Source: Cupriavidus sp. D39
GTDB lineage: Bacteria; Pseudomonadota; Gammaproteobacteria; Burkholderiales; Burkholderiaceae
Length of the DNA stretch: 64,000 nucleotides
Assembly: GCF_026627925.1 (NCBI RefSeq)
Contig: NZ_JAPNLE010000009.1
Location: 1,922,001-1,986,000 of the forward strand
Reading direction: 5' to 3'
Shown in pieces: positions 53,134-62,900 of this stretch. The position numbers and the translations under genes are program-made. How positions within the stretch are numbered: the stretch's first letter is position 1; each line of letters begins with the position of its first letter. Below the pieces are notes generated by a model that saw nothing but the letters and a program-made list of their open reading frames with translations, had not been told where the DNA came from and ran no database searches.

Positions 53134-53667
53134 TCAGCCAGCCGGCATCGGAAAGACCAGGCAGGTGGTCGTGGCGTAAGCGTAGAGCTTTCCCTGCGTG
53201 TCGACGATGCGGCCCTCGGCAATGCCGATCTGCGTGGTCAGGCTGATCACCTAGCCTTCCGCACGGATCGGGCCCGTCTTCGCGGTCAGCGGGCGCACGT
53301 AGTTCACTTTCAGTTCCAGGGTGGTGTAGCCCTTGCCGGCCGGCAGCATGGTGTGGACAGCGCAACCCACGCAGGAATCGAGCAGGGTCGCGGCGTAGCC
53401 GCCATGCACGCTGCCGATCGGGTTGTAATGCTGCGGCCCGGGCGTGCCCTGGAAGACGAAGCGCCCCGGCTCGAACTCCACTGGCACGAAACCCATCAGT
53501 TGCCCGATCGGCACACCCGGTATCCTGCCCGCCAGCATATCCTCGAAAAACTGCAGGCCAGCGCGTTCCCCCAACTGCGCGAGCGATACCACCCCCGGCT
53601 CGGCCAGGCTCGCGCGCACCTTGCGTTCCGCCTCTTGCCACTGGGCCAGCAGGTCTTCTGCGCTCAT
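53134..53667 (-). pseudogene. PaaI-type hotdog thioesterase with an in-frame amber codon
   Basis: A thioesterase starting [17 protein letters not shown], with the hotdog motif [21 protein letters not shown], where the aspartate is in the position used by PaaI enzymes, then [22 protein letters not shown]. The frame meets a TAG at 53253-53251 after IRAEG, while the same frame continues [17 protein letters not shown] and ends at 53134 with the family's last two strands. The lesion is a substitution (CAG, CGG or AAG to TAG). Complete length would be 177 residues. Confidence 0.82.
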
Positions 53668-53826
53668 TGTCTCGTCTCCATCGCTTGTTCCGATTATTGC
53701 TTTCGTGCTGCGCGCCGGCAGGCTCAACGATGCCTGGTTTGCACGCCGGCGCGAACCATCAAGATAACCGCATCCGCGCATTCTTGCTGCAGCGCGCCAC
53801 AAAGCATCCGCGCTGCTGCCTGCATA

Positions 53827-54783
53827 ATGGTGGATATTGCGCCCGCGGCGCGTCCAACTCCCGCTCCTGCCTTGACTGCCATTCTTGAACTACGCAATGT
53901 AAGCAAGCAATACGGCGACACCGTCGTGGTCGACGATCTCAGCCTGAGCGTGCAACGCGGCCAGTGCTTCGGCCTGCTGGGCCCGAACGGCGCCGGCAAG
54001 ACCACCACGCTGCGCCTGCTGCTGGGACTGACCACGCCGGCGTGCGGCACGCTCACCCTGTGCGGCGAGCCGATTCCACAGCGCGCGCCGCAGGCTCGCA
54101 TGCGGGTGGGCGTGGTGCCGCAGTTCGACAACCTCGACCCGGATTTCACGGTGGTCGAGAACCTGCGGATCTTTGGGCGCTACTTCGGCCTGGAGCGCGC
54201 CGTGATCGAGGAGCGCGTGCCCGCGCTGCTGGAGTTCGCGCGGCTGGAGAGCCGTGCCAAGGCGCAGGTACGAGACCTGTCGGGCGGCATGCGCCGGCGG
54301 CTGACGGTCGCTCGCGCATTGATCAACGACCCCGACCTGCTGGTGATGGACGAGCCCACCACCGGGCTGGACCCGCAGGCGCGCCACCTCATCTGGGAGC
54401 GCCTGAAGTCGTTGCTGGCCAACGGCAAGACCATCCTGCTGACGACGCACTTCATGGAAGAAGCCGAGCGTCTGTGCAACTACCTGTGCGTGATCGACAG
54501 CGGCCGCAAGATCGCCGAGGGCAAGCCGCATGAGCTGATCGACAGCCAGATCGGCTGCGACGTGGTGGAAGTGTATGGCGACAACCTGGAGCCCCTGCGC
54601 GGCGAGCTGCACCCGCTTGCCACCCGTACCGAGATGAGCGGCGAGACGCTGTTTTGCTACGTCAAGGAGCCCGCGCCATTGCTGGCGGCGCTGCACGGCC
54701 GCAACGGCGTGCGTTACCTGCACCGCCCCGCCAACCTGGAGGACGTCTTCCTCAAGCTGACCGGCCGCGAGATGCGCGACTGA
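53827..54783 (+). CDS. nodI: ABC exporter ATP-binding protein, NodI type
   Basis: A 318-residue ATPase: Walker [18 protein letters not shown]-loop [10 protein letters not shown], signature [15 protein letters not shown], Walker [15 protein letters not shown] and the H-loop [11 protein letters not shown]. Similarity to NodI (lipo-chitooligosaccharide export in rhizobia) extends over the full length, but free-living Burkholderiaceae carry it without nod genes, so the substrate is unknown. The permease gene follows 67 bp later. Confidence 0.88.
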   Translation: MVDIAPAARPTPAPALTAILELRNVSKQYGDTVVVDDLSLSVQRGQCFGLLGPNGAGKTTTLRLLLGLTTPACGTLTLCGEPIPQRAPQARMRVGVVPQFDNLDPDFTVVENLRIFGRYFGLERAVIEERVPALLEFARLESRAKAQVRDLSGGMRRRLTVARALINDPDLLVMDEPTTGLDPQARHLIWERLKSLLANGKTILLTTHFMEEAERLCNYLCVIDSGRKIAEGKPHELIDSQIGCDVVEVYGDNLEPLRGELHPLATRTEMSGETLFCYVKEPAPLLAALHGRNGVRYLHRPANLEDVFLKLTGREMRD

Positions 54784-54821
54784 GGCGCGACTGAGGCGCG
54801 ACTGAGGCGTGACTGATGCGC
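54778..54821. repeat. four 11-bp degenerate tandem repeats at the nodI stop
   Basis: GACTGAGGCGC is repeated four times (the last two with changes) starting within the final codons of nodI. Each unit carries TGA, so the stop codon is multiplied. Confidence 0.75.
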
Positions 54822-54850
54822 ACCGACGCGCAACCGACAACGGATTGAAC

Positions 54851-55726
54851 ATGAGCGAACAAGACCCCCGCCCCGCCACCACGCCAGCCGCCGCCACCGC
54901 CGCCACCGCCACCGCCGCGCTGCCCGGCGCCGGGCAGCGGCAGCACTACCCGCAGCCGCTGCTGCCGATGAACATGCGCAACTGGACCATGGTCTGGTAC
55001 CGCAACTTCATGGTGTGGAAGAAGCTGGCGATTCCCTCGATGATCGGCAATCTGGCCGATCCGATGATCTACCTGTTCGGGCTTGGCCTTGGGCTTGGCC
55101 TGCTGGTGGGACAGGTCAACGGTGTGTCCTACATTGCCTTCCTCGCGGCCGGCACCACGGCGTCCAGCGTGATGATGTCGGCGAGCTTCGAGTCAATGTA
55201 CTCGGCCTTCTCGCGCATGCATGTGCAGCGCACCTGGGAGGCCATCATGCATGCGCCGCTGACGCTGGGCGACGTGGTGCTGGGCGAGATCATGTGGGCC
55301 GCCAGCAAGGCGGTGCTGTCGGGCCTGGCCATCATGCTGGTGGCAGGCGTGCTCGGCTATGCGCAGTTGCCGGGCGCGCTGCTGGCGCTGCCGGTCATCG
55401 TGCTGGCTGGCATTGCGTTCGCCAGCCTGGCCATGATCGTCACGGCGCTTGCGCCCAGCTACGACTTCTTCATGTTCTACCAGACGCTGGTGATGACGCC
55501 GATGCTGCTGCTCTCCGGCGTGTTCTTCCCGCTGGAGCAGTTGCCCGCGGGCGCGCAAGCTGCCACCCAGGTGCTGCCGCTGGCGCATGCGGTAGCGTTG
55601 ATCCGCCCCATCATGCTGGGGCGCCCGATCGACAACCTGGTGCTGCACGTGATCGTGCTTGGCGCTTACGCGGCCGTGGCGCTGGTGGTGGCGCTGATGC
55701 TGCTGCGTCGGCGTTTGTTGCGCTGA
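54851..55726 (+). CDS. nodJ: ABC-2 type permease, NodJ type
   Basis: The membrane partner of the NodI-like ATPase: 291 residues with six helices after a 50-residue polar, Ala/Thr-rich head. MIYLFGLGLGLGLLVGQV and SGVFFPLEQLPAGAQ match the ABC-2 family. The ATG at 54851 is the best start; 54809 adds 14 residues and lies in the repeat region. Confidence 0.87.
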   Translation: MSEQDPRPATTPAAATAATATAALPGAGQRQHYPQPLLPMNMRNWTMVWYRNFMVWKKLAIPSMIGNLADPMIYLFGLGLGLGLLVGQVNGVSYIAFLAAGTTASSVMMSASFESMYSAFSRMHVQRTWEAIMHAPLTLGDVVLGEIMWAASKAVLSGLAIMLVAGVLGYAQLPGALLALPVIVLAGIAFASLAMIVTALAPSYDFFMFYQTLVMTPMLLLSGVFFPLEQLPAGAQAATQVLPLAHAVALIRPIMLGRPIDNLVLHVIVLGAYAAVALVVALMLLRRRLLR

Positions 55727-56012
55727 GGATGGCTGCGACGGTCCGCGCCAGCCGCAAATCCCGGCGCGGCAGTGTCGACCGGGCTGGATCCGGTGGTAGC
55801 GCTGGCGGGCGAATAGCGTAGCGGGCGGTAGCGAGCGCTCAGGGGAAGAGTATGATGCCGGGCACGGCGCATGGTGCCCGGTGCAGCCGGAGACCTGAGG
55901 CCGCCCGCCTTACACCACCTCCACAACCCCGCAAGGGCAAGCAGTGTCCATGTCATTTCAAATGTACGTCCACGTTTCGCCAGCCAAGAAAGAGAGGCAA
56001 GAGCGTCGCGTC

Positions 56013-56243
56013 ATGCGCGCTGCCGCAACGCTCGCCGCATTGGGCCTGTGCGGTGCACTGGCCGCCTGCAGCGTGGTGGGTGCCACCGTGGCGGTGGGCA
56101 GTGCCGCGGTCTCTACCGTGACTACGGTTGGCTCGGCTGCAATGAGCGTGGGATCGACCGTGGTCGAGACGACCTACGACGTGACCAAGGCCGGGGTCAA
56201 GGCAGTGGCCGGCAGCAGCGACGAAGCTGTGCCGGCGCACTGA
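56013..56243 (+). CDS. small lipoprotein of unknown function
   Basis: A 76-residue protein with a type II signal peptide: MRAAATLAALGLCGALAACS, lipobox LAAC with the lipidated cysteine at residue 19. The mature part is Val/Ala/Gly/Thr-rich with repeated VGSA units and a short acidic tail. A longer reading from 55944 adds 23 charged residues in front of the signal and is unlikely. The 286 bp before it contain no gene. Confidence 0.72.
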   Translation: MRAAATLAALGLCGALAACSVVGATVAVGSAAVSTVTTVGSAAMSVGSTVVETTYDVTKAGVKAVAGSSDEAVPAH

Positions 56244-56288
56244 GCGCGCGAGCGCCTTGGCTGATTGGCGCCTTAGTGCCTTAGCTAT

Positions 56289-57494
56289 TTAGCCCTGCAG
56301 GCCACGCAGCAAGTCCGCCTTCAGGTCCGCCACCGATTCCAGGCCAACCGCGAGGCGGATCAGCCCTTCGCTGATGCCCGCGGCCGCCTTGGCTTCCGGG
56401 CTGACGCGTCCATGCGTGGTGGTGTACGGATGGGTCACGGTGGTGCGCGTGTCGCCCAGATTGCCGGTGATCGAGCACACGCGGGTGTTGTCGATCACGC
56501 GCCAGGCATTGGCGCGCTGCTGCTCCGGCGTATCCCCCTTGAGTTCGAACGACACGATGGCGCCGCCGCCGCTTTGCTGGCGCTGGGCCACCTCGTACTG
56601 CGGGTGGGACTTCAGCGCCGGGTGATACACGCGGGCCACGGCCGGATGCGACTCCAGGAACTCGGCCAGTGCCAGCGCGCTCGCACTGTGGCGCTCCATG
56701 CGGATCGCCAGCGTTTCCATGCCCTTGAGCAGCACCCAGGCGTTGAACGCGGACAACGTCGGCCCGGCCGTGCGCACGAAGGGGAAGACCTTGCCCATGA
56801 TGAAATCATGCGAGCCCACCACCGCGCCGCCCAGCACGCGGCCCTGCCCGTCGATATGCTTGGTGGCCGAGTGGACCACGATGTCGGCGCCGAACTTCAT
56901 CGGCTGCTGCAACGCCGGCGAACAGAAGCAGTTATCCACCACCAGCAGCGCGCCGGCGTTGTGGGCAATGTCAGCCACTGCGGCGATGTCGGCCACTTCG
57001 GTGAGCGGGTTCGAGGGCGTTTCCAGGAAGAACAGCTTGGTGTTCGGCTTGACCGCCGCGCGCCAGGCCGCCAGGTCGGTGCCATCGACAAAAGTGGTCT
57101 CCACGCCGAACTTGGCGAAGATGTTGGAGAACAGCGTCATGGTCGAGCCGAAGATGGCGCGCGAGCTGACCAGGTGGTCGCCCGCCTGCATCGACGACAT
57201 CACGATCGACATGATCGCGCTCATCCCGGATGCCGTTGCCATGCACGCCTCGGCGCCTTCCAGCGCGGCCAGGCGGCTCTGGAACATCGCCACGGTGGGA
57301 TTGGTGAAGCGTGAGTACGTAAAGCCCGACTCCGAATTGGCGAAGCGCTCCGCGGCCTCGGCAGCGCTGTTGAAGCAGAAGCTGGAGGTCAGGTACATCG
57401 CCTCCGAGTGCTCCATGAACTCGCTGCGCATGGTGCCGGCGCGCACGCCAAGCGTATCGATGCCGAGGGAGTCGAGGGGAAGCGGTTCGTTCAT
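56289..57494 (-). CDS. metZ: O-succinylhomoserine sulfhydrylase
   Basis: MetZ makes homocysteine from O-succinylhomoserine and sulphide, using PLP. The 401-residue protein has the PLP lysine in HSATKHIDGQGRVLGG, upstream SRFTNPTVAMFQSRLAALEG and the phosphate-binding ATASGMSAIMSIV; these fit MetZ better than cystathionine gamma-synthase, though MetB/MetC relatives are close. The ATG at 57494 is preferred to the longer frame from 57686, which runs into the purF leader region. It lies downstream of purF, the usual order in Burkholderiales. Confidence 0.92.
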   Translation of the reverse strand: MNEPLPLDSLGIDTLGVRAGTMRSEFMEHSEAMYLTSSFCFNSAAEAAERFANSESGFTYSRFTNPTVAMFQSRLAALEGAEACMATASGMSAIMSIVMSSMQAGDHLVSSRAIFGSTMTLFSNIFAKFGVETTFVDGTDLAAWRAAVKPNTKLFFLETPSNPLTEVADIAAVADIAHNAGALLVVDNCFCSPALQQPMKFGADIVVHSATKHIDGQGRVLGGAVVGSHDFIMGKVFPFVRTAGPTLSAFNAWVLLKGMETLAIRMERHSASALALAEFLESHPAVARVYHPALKSHPQYEVAQRQQSGGGAIVSFELKGDTPEQQRANAWRVIDNTRVCSITGNLGDTRTTVTHPYTTTHGRVSPEAKAAAGISEGLIRLAVGLESVADLKADLLRGLQG

Positions 57495-57911
57495 GATGGG
57501 GGAGGCGGTGGTACCCGCGCGGTTATCCGTGTAAGTGGTGGTAGCCAGGCTGCCCGCTGGCGGCAGCAACAAAAAAGCCCGTGCGATCATTGGCCGGGGG
57601 CCGAATCGACAGGCTGCTTGTGTTCGTTGGGATAGGCCCCGCGCTGCGGCGGGAATCCGGCTTGCCATCGTGCCTGTGGTGCGCACAACCGGGAAGCCGG
57701 CGTTCCGCTTTAGCTGTTTCGGGCAATTTCCCTGTGACGGGCAATTTCCTGTTCCGGGAGCAACGATCTACAAAAACGATCAACATACCGCTCCGGCAGG
57801 ACCCGCGTCCGCAAGCTGACAATCAAATCGACGCCCGGCAATGTTACGGCCGGGCCTCGCCTCTCGTCAACTCCGCCGCGGGGATCGCGGCTATTGCGGG
57901 CATGCGCCGTC
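57495..57911. other. purF-metZ intergenic region
   Basis: These 417 bp hold no gene that I can support. A direct repeat CGGGCAATTTCC occurs twice (57720-57731 and 57738-57749, period 18). I looked for a SAM-type riboswitch or purF terminator and saw no convincing fold by eye. Confidence 0.4.
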
Positions 57912-59447
57912 TTACTCGTTACCGCCCGAACGCTGCAAGTGCAGTTGCGAGCGCTCGCCATCACCAAGGCCACCGGTGCCATCGCGATCGGCCTGGCTGC
58001 GCGCGGTTTCCAGGCGCTCCAGGTAGGCTTCGTCGATATCGCCCGTGACGTAACGGCCATCGAAGCACGAGGCGTCGAAGTCGTTGAGTTTCGGGTTGAT
58101 GTCGCGCACGGCCTGCTTCATGGCTTCGACGTCCTGGTAGACCAGCTTGTCGGCGCCGATGATGCGGGCAATTTCTTCATCCGTGCGGCCGTAGGCAACC
58201 AGCTCGCTGCGGGTGGGCATATCGATGCCGTACACGTTGGGGAACTTCACCGGCGGCGCGGCCGAGGCAAAGATCACCTTGTTGGCGCCGGCTTCGCGCG
58301 CCATCTGTACGATCTCGAAGGACGTGGTGCCGCGCACGATGGAATCGTCCACGATCAGCACGTTCTTGCCCTTGAACTCCACGCCCATGGCGTTGAGCTT
58401 CTGGCGCACCGACTTCTTGCGCACCGCCTGGCCGGGCATGATGAAGGTGCGGCCGATATAGCGGTTCTTGAAGAAGCCCTCGCGGTAGTTCACGCCCAGC
58501 TTGTTGGCCACCTGCATGGCAGCCGGACGGCTGGAGTCGGGGATCGGCATCACCACGTCGATGTCGCCGGCGGAGACTTCGCGGCGGATCTTCTCGGCCA
58601 GGTAATCGCCCATGCGCAGGCGCGCGTCGTACACGGGCACGCCGTCGATGCACGAATCCGGGCGGGCCAGGTAGACGTACTCGAAGATGCACGGCGTGAG
58701 CACCGGGTTATCGGCGCATTGCTGGGTGTAGAGCTTGCCGTCGAGGTCGATGAAGATGGCCTCGCCGGGCGCCACGTCGCGCTCGAGCTTGTAGCCGATG
58801 CCTTCGAGCGCCACCGACTCCGACGCCACCATCCATTCCTTGCCGGTCGGCGTTTCCACGCTGCCCAGGCACAACGGACGGATGCCGAACGGATCGCGCA
58901 CGGCCAGCATGCCGTAGCCGGCGATCTGCGCGGCGATGGCGTACGAGCCACGGACGCGGCGGTGCATGCCCGCCACGGCCCGGAAGATCGTGGGCGGGTC
59001 CAGCGCCAGGCCGCTGCTGGCGCGCTGCAGCTCGTCGGCCAGCACGTTGAGCAGCACTTCGGTGTCGGAGTGCGTGTTGATGTGGCGGCGATCGCGGCTG
59101 AACAGCTCCTCGTGCAACTGCTTCCAGTTGGTCAGGTTGCCGTTGTGGGCCAGGATCACGCCGTAGGGCGCATTGACGTAGAACGGTTGGGCTTCTTCCT
59201 CGCTCGAGGCCGAACCGGCGGTGGGGTAACGCACCTGGCCGATGCCAGCGGCTCCAGGCAGGCCGCGCATATTGCGCGTGCGAAACACGTCGCGCACCAG
59301 GCCGTTGGCCTTGTGCATGTGGAAGGTGCTGCCATTTGCGGTAGCGATGCCGGCAGCATCCTGTCCGCGGTGTTGCAACAGCAGCAGGCTGTCGTAAATC
59401 AATTGGTTAACGGGCGTGGATGAAACCACACCGACGATACCGCACAT
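57912..59447 (-). CDS. purF: amidophosphoribosyltransferase
   Basis: PurF commits PRPP to purine synthesis by adding an amino group from glutamine. The N-terminal glutaminase domain uses Cys2 (MCGIVGVV) and contains AHNGNLTN and GSYAIAAQI; the C-terminal part has the PRPP-binding motif VLIVDDSIVRGTTS. The 511 residues are normal. cvpA lies 97 bp upstream, the well-known cvpA-purF pairing. Confidence 0.97.
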   Translation of the reverse strand: MCGIVGVVSSTPVNQLIYDSLLLLQHRGQDAAGIATANGSTFHMHKANGLVRDVFRTRNMRGLPGAAGIGQVRYPTAGSASSEEEAQPFYVNAPYGVILAHNGNLTNWKQLHEELFSRDRRHINTHSDTEVLLNVLADELQRASSGLALDPPTIFRAVAGMHRRVRGSYAIAAQIAGYGMLAVRDPFGIRPLCLGSVETPTGKEWMVASESVALEGIGYKLERDVAPGEAIFIDLDGKLYTQQCADNPVLTPCIFEYVYLARPDSCIDGVPVYDARLRMGDYLAEKIRREVSAGDIDVVMPIPDSSRPAAMQVANKLGVNYREGFFKNRYIGRTFIMPGQAVRKKSVRQKLNAMGVEFKGKNVLIVDDSIVRGTTSFEIVQMAREAGANKVIFASAAPPVKFPNVYGIDMPTRSELVAYGRTDEEIARIIGADKLVYQDVEAMKQAVRDINPKLNDFDASCFDGRYVTGDIDEAYLERLETARSQADRDGTGGLGDGERSQLHLQRSGGNE

Positions 59448-59544
59448 GCCAAGCTCCCAGGAAAGGCGTTTGAATCAGGGGCGGCCCCGCCCTGCAGGGA
59501 GGAGCCCGCGTACTACCGGCCGGGCGAGTCCGCCCGGCTTCATG

Positions 59545-60093
59545 TCATGTCTTGACGTACTTGGCGACTTCAGGAGGCAGCCAGGGCCGCAGCGACTCCA
59601 TCGCCTGCATCACGTAGGGCCGGGACAGCGCATCGCGCCAGAATGCCTCCTCGGGCAGCTTGGTGAACCCGGCCAGGGTCACCACGAACATCACCACCAG
59701 CGCGCCGCGCAACAGCCCGAACACCAGCCCGAGGCCACGATCTGCAGGCTTGAGCCCGGTACTCTCCAGCAACTGGCCCAGCACCGTGCCGGCCAGTGCG
59801 GCGGCGATCACGGTGCCGATGAAGATCACCGCGAAGCCCAGTGCGCTGCGCGCCAGCTGACCACCGGGCACCGATTCGGGAATCCAGCCAGCCGCGGTGC
59901 CCGCGAAATGGTAGGCCACCAGAAACGCCACCACCCAGCCGATCAGCGAGAGCACTTCCCGCACCAGTCCGCGCAGCACGCCGATCAGGCCCGAGGCGAT
60001 AAGGATGAAAACAACGCTGTAATCGAAAAAGTCGGCTGCATGCGTAATACGGTGTCCCGGTGCGGCGGCTGGGCGGTGGGTCTGATGGGTCAA
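59545..60093 (-). CDS. cvpA: CvpA-family membrane protein
   Basis: CvpA was first linked to colicin V production and lies upstream of purF in many bacteria. The 182 residues have four hydrophobic helices; the first is VVFILIASGLIGVLRGLVRE, followed by IGWVVAFLVAYHFAG. The first ~24 residues are polar and absent from many homologues, so the true start may be later, but no closer Met is available. Confidence 0.9.
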   Translation of the reverse strand: MTHQTHRPAAAPGHRITHAADFFDYSVVFILIASGLIGVLRGLVREVLSLIGWVVAFLVAYHFAGTAAGWIPESVPGGQLARSALGFAVIFIGTVIAAALAGTVLGQLLESTGLKPADRGLGLVFGLLRGALVVMFVVTLAGFTKLPEEAFWRDALSRPYVMQAMESLRPWLPPEVAKYVKT

Positions 60094-60110
60094 CCAGCCC
60101 GCGCCGGGCT

Positions 60111-60851
60111 TTATTGTTCGACCACCTTGGCGGTCAGGCCCACGGCGCGCACCCGCTTCTCGGCGGCGTCAGCCGCGTCGCGATCCGAAAAAGGGCCGGC
60201 ACGCAGCAGCACACGCTCGCCGTCGGCCAACACCTTCTTCTCGATATAGGCAGGCACCTTGCCTGCCTTGAGCTTGCCCAGCCAGCTCTTGGCCTTCTCC
60301 TCGGAGGAGAAGGCGCCGATCAGCACCAGGAACTTGCCGCTGCCCGGCTTGGCTGCGGCGGGCTTGTCGGCGATCTTTTCGGTGGGCGCAGCCGCAGCGG
60401 CTGTTGCTGCAACGGCGGCTGCGGCAGGCTTGGCCGTGGCCGAATCGGCGACCAGTTCCTCGCCGGCATCGAGCGCCTGGCTATCGAGCTTGGACTGCGG
60501 CGCGGGCGGCAACGGATCCGCCTTGCGGGCATCTGGCTTCACCTTGCCGGCGGCGCCGCCCGGGCCACCATCGATCTTGACGGAGATATTGTCGTTGACC
60601 GGCCTTGGCTGGGTCTCGAAGACGATCGGCAGCACGATAACGGCGGCCGCCATCAGCACCACGGCGCCGATCAGGCGCCGGCGCGCCCGCTGCTTTTGCG
60701 GAAACTCCGGGTCGAGCGTGTCGTCCGCGTACTCCTCGGCCAGGCGCCGCGACGAAGCGATGCCTGCACCCGGATCCGAACGCGAGCGGCGCCCGCGCTC
60801 CGGTGCCGGGGCGTTGCCCTTGCGGGAAGAAAACAGCGAAAGCAGGCCCAT
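60111..60851 (-). CDS. SPOR-domain protein (DedD-like)
   Basis: A 246-residue single-pass protein: cytoplasmic head, membrane helix (RLIGAVVLMAAAVIVLPIVF, about residues 59-78), a low-complexity Ala/Pro/Lys linker, and a C-terminal SPOR domain (FLVLIGAFSSEEKAKSWLG, VLLRAGPFSDRDAADAA). SPOR domains bind denuded peptidoglycan at the septum, which suggests a cell-division role. The folC-SPOR-cvpA-purF order is standard in beta-proteobacteria and parallels folC-dedD-cvpA-purF of E. coli. Confidence 0.92.
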   Translation of the reverse strand: MGLLSLFSSRKGNAPAPERGRRSRSDPGAGIASSRRLAEEYADDTLDPEFPQKQRARRRLIGAVVLMAAAVIVLPIVFETQPRPVNDNISVKIDGGPGGAAGKVKPDARKADPLPPAPQSKLDSQALDAGEELVADSATAKPAAAAVAATAAAAAPTEKIADKPAAAKPGSGKFLVLIGAFSSEEKAKSWLGKLKAGKVPAYIEKKVLADGERVLLRAGPFSDRDAADAAEKRVRAVGLTAKVVEQ

Positions 60852-60961
60852 AGATTGGTTCGGTGCGACGGCCGCAAAACCGGCCGTTGAAATTGTCGCT
60901 CAGATTGCGCGGCGATTTGCCCCGGTGTTAGCCCCGGATAACTGCCCGGCGGCCGCGCGAC

Positions 60962-62272
60962 TCAATTTGCCCGGGTGGCGCGATATGCCATCACGCCCGC
61001 CACGGTGTAGAACGATCCGAAGACCAGAATTCTATCATCCTCGGTCGCTCTGCCGAGGGCATCCCGGTAAGCCGCCTCCGGGCTGGCGAAGCAGGCCGCG
61101 GTAGCGTCAGGCCCGGGATGAAAACCGCCCTCTTCCAGCTTCTCCAGCAAATCCGCCGCGCTGGCCGCGCGCGGCGTCGGCAGGTCGGCCAGGCACCAGT
61201 GGTCGACCTTGTCGGCCAGATGGCGCAGCACGCCGGCGATGTCCTTATCCTCCATCGCGCCGAACACCGCGTAGGTGTAGCGGAAGAACCCCATGTTGTC
61301 GAGGTTCTGGCCAAGCGTGGCAGCCGCATGCGGGTTATGCGCCACATCCAGGATCACCGTCGGGCGTCCCGGCATGACCTGGAAGCGTCCCGGCAACTCC
61401 ACGAAGGCCAGCCCGTTGCGCACTTCCTGGGCACTGACCGGCAGCCGCGGGCGCATCGCCTGCAGCGCGGCCAGCGCGGCCGAGGCGTTGAGCAACTGGT
61501 TAGCGCCGCGCAGCGCCGGATAGCCCAGCCCGTTGAGCTTGCGCTCGCGGCTGCTCCAGTCCCACTGCTGGCGCTCCTGGCCCTTGGAAGCCTGCTGATG
61601 GAAGTCCCGGCCCACCAGCCAGAGATCCGCGCCGATGGCTTCGGCATGATCGATCACCGACTGCGGCGGCATCGGATCCGCCACGATGGCCGGCACGCCC
61701 GGACGGAAAATCCCCGCCTTCTCGTAGCCGATCTTCTCGCGTGTATCGCCCAGGTAACGCGTATGGTCGATGTCCACGCTGGTCACGATGGCGCAATCGG
61801 TATCGATCACGTTCACCGCATCCAGCCGGCCGCCCAGCCCCACTTCCAGGATCATGGCATCCAGCCCCGCCGCGGCGAAGGCATGGATGATGGCCAGCGT
61901 GGTGAACTCGAAATACGTCAGGCTCACCGGATCCGCGAAGCTCGTGCGCGCCCGCTCCACCGCCTCGAAATGCGGCAACAGCTGCGCGTCCGTGGCGAAC
62001 TCGCCATTGATGCGCGCACGCTCGTTGAACGCCATCAGGTGCGGCGAAGTATGGCAACCCACCTTGTAGCCCGCCTCAAGCAGGATGCGCTCCAGCATGG
62101 CGCAGGTGGAACCCTTGCCGTTGGTGCCGCCAACGGTGAACACCACCGCATCGATGCGCAGCCCCAGGGCCTCCTTGACGCGAGTGATGCGCGCCAGGCC
62201 CATGTCGATGCCGACCGGATGGGCGGATTCGAGATGGGTGAGCCATTCGGGGAGGGAGGGGAAGATAGGCAT
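60962..62272 (-). CDS. folC: bifunctional folylpolyglutamate synthase/dihydrofolate synthase
   Basis: FolC makes dihydrofolate and then adds glutamates to folates. The 436-residue Mur-ligase-like protein has the P-loop VGGTNGKGSTCAMLE, the omega loop near HLMAFNERARING, and EVGLGGRLDAVN with a lysine expected to bind Mg/ATP; ILDVAHNPHAAA is the C-terminal-domain signature. The repeat element and accD lie upstream, as in the usual accD-folC order, so folC must be expressed across the repeat or from its own promoter. Confidence 0.96.
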   Translation of the reverse strand: MPIFPSLPEWLTHLESAHPVGIDMGLARITRVKEALGLRIDAVVFTVGGTNGKGSTCAMLERILLEAGYKVGCHTSPHLMAFNERARINGEFATDAQLLPHFEAVERARTSFADPVSLTYFEFTTLAIIHAFAAAGLDAMILEVGLGGRLDAVNVIDTDCAIVTSVDIDHTRYLGDTREKIGYEKAGIFRPGVPAIVADPMPPQSVIDHAEAIGADLWLVGRDFHQQASKGQERQQWDWSSRERKLNGLGYPALRGANQLLNASAALAALQAMRPRLPVSAQEVRNGLAFVELPGRFQVMPGRPTVILDVAHNPHAAATLGQNLDNMGFFRYTYAVFGAMEDKDIAGVLRHLADKVDHWCLADLPTPRAASAADLLEKLEEGGFHPGPDATAACFASPEAAYRDALGRATEDDRILVFGSFYTVAGVMAYRATRAN

Positions 62273-62425
62273 GATTGGGGGGACGGGATTGAATCGGGGG
62301 TCTGGCTTATTGGAGCCGGTTTTGAGGTAAGTGGTTCTTTCGCGGGGCGGAATTGATCGGATTGGATTGGCTTGGGGTGGATATTGGGGTGGGTTGGGTT
62401 AAGGCAAGCGCCTTCGGTCAAGGTC

Positions 62426-62463
62426 AACTGCGACTGCAACTGCAACTGCAACTGCAACTGCAA
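62426..62463. repeat. AACTGC hexanucleotide repeats
   Basis: Six tandem copies of AACTGC (the second reads GACTGC) at the left edge of the inverted repeat. Two copies in reverse orientation mark the right edge at 63132-63146, so the array belongs to the repeat unit. Confidence 0.85.
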
Positions 62464-62578
62464 AATCAGCTTCAAATTCAACGGCTTAATGTCAAAAGCA
62501 ACTGCAGTTTCACCTCCCCTGCGGGGCGGCGACCTACTTTTTTGTCTTGCCAAAAAAGTAGGCAAAAAGGCGCGCCGG

Positions 62579-62705
62579 ATGGGGCGACACCCCTCGGGAT
62601 TTCACGAAAAGAGCGGCCGGGACCCAAACTCGCATCGCCTTAAGGCGATACTCAAACATGGGTCCCTCTTTTCCGCTCTTTTCGTGAAATCCCGAGGCGC
62701 CCCAT
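62579..62705. repeat. left long hairpin of the nested repeat
   Basis: Stem ATGGGGCG/CGCCCCAT, a 5-base bulge, then a perfect 25-bp stem beginning CCTCGGGATTTCACG, enclosing an 8-bp GGGACCCA/TGGGTCCC stem and the ATCGCCTTAAGGCGAT palindrome. Confidence 0.9.
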
Positions 62706-62723
62706 ACGGCCTTGGCACACCTC

Positions 62724-62881
62724 CACGGCTCGCTTCGCATCGCCATGGGTGTTTCCCGCCCCTCGGGCGGGAAACACGGCCGAACCAGTGGGAGAGCGAT
62801 GTCCTCAAATCACCATGCGGTGTAGCCGTGATTACCGCCCCCAGGCGGCAATCACCCATGCGCGATGCGAAGCGAGCCGTG
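62724..62881. repeat. central cruciform of the nested repeat
   Basis: Outer stem CACGGCTCGCTTCGCATCGC (62724-62743) pairs with the complement at 62862-62881; inside are two different hairpins, a perfect 12-bp stem TGTTTCCCGCCC (62750-62776) and an 11-bp stem TGATTACCGCC with one mismatch (62829-62854). Confidence 0.88.
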
Positions 62882-62900
62882 TAGGTTTTCATCTCCCGTT

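Noticed and set aside
49563..53253. TAG read as an amino acid (recoding or pyrrolysine)
   Set aside because: Only two cases, no recoding elements or dedicated tRNA are seen in the window, and mutation or base-call error is simpler.
57495..57911. A SAM riboswitch upstream of metZ
   Set aside because: I could not find a conserved SAM aptamer pattern by eye; only a short direct repeat is present.
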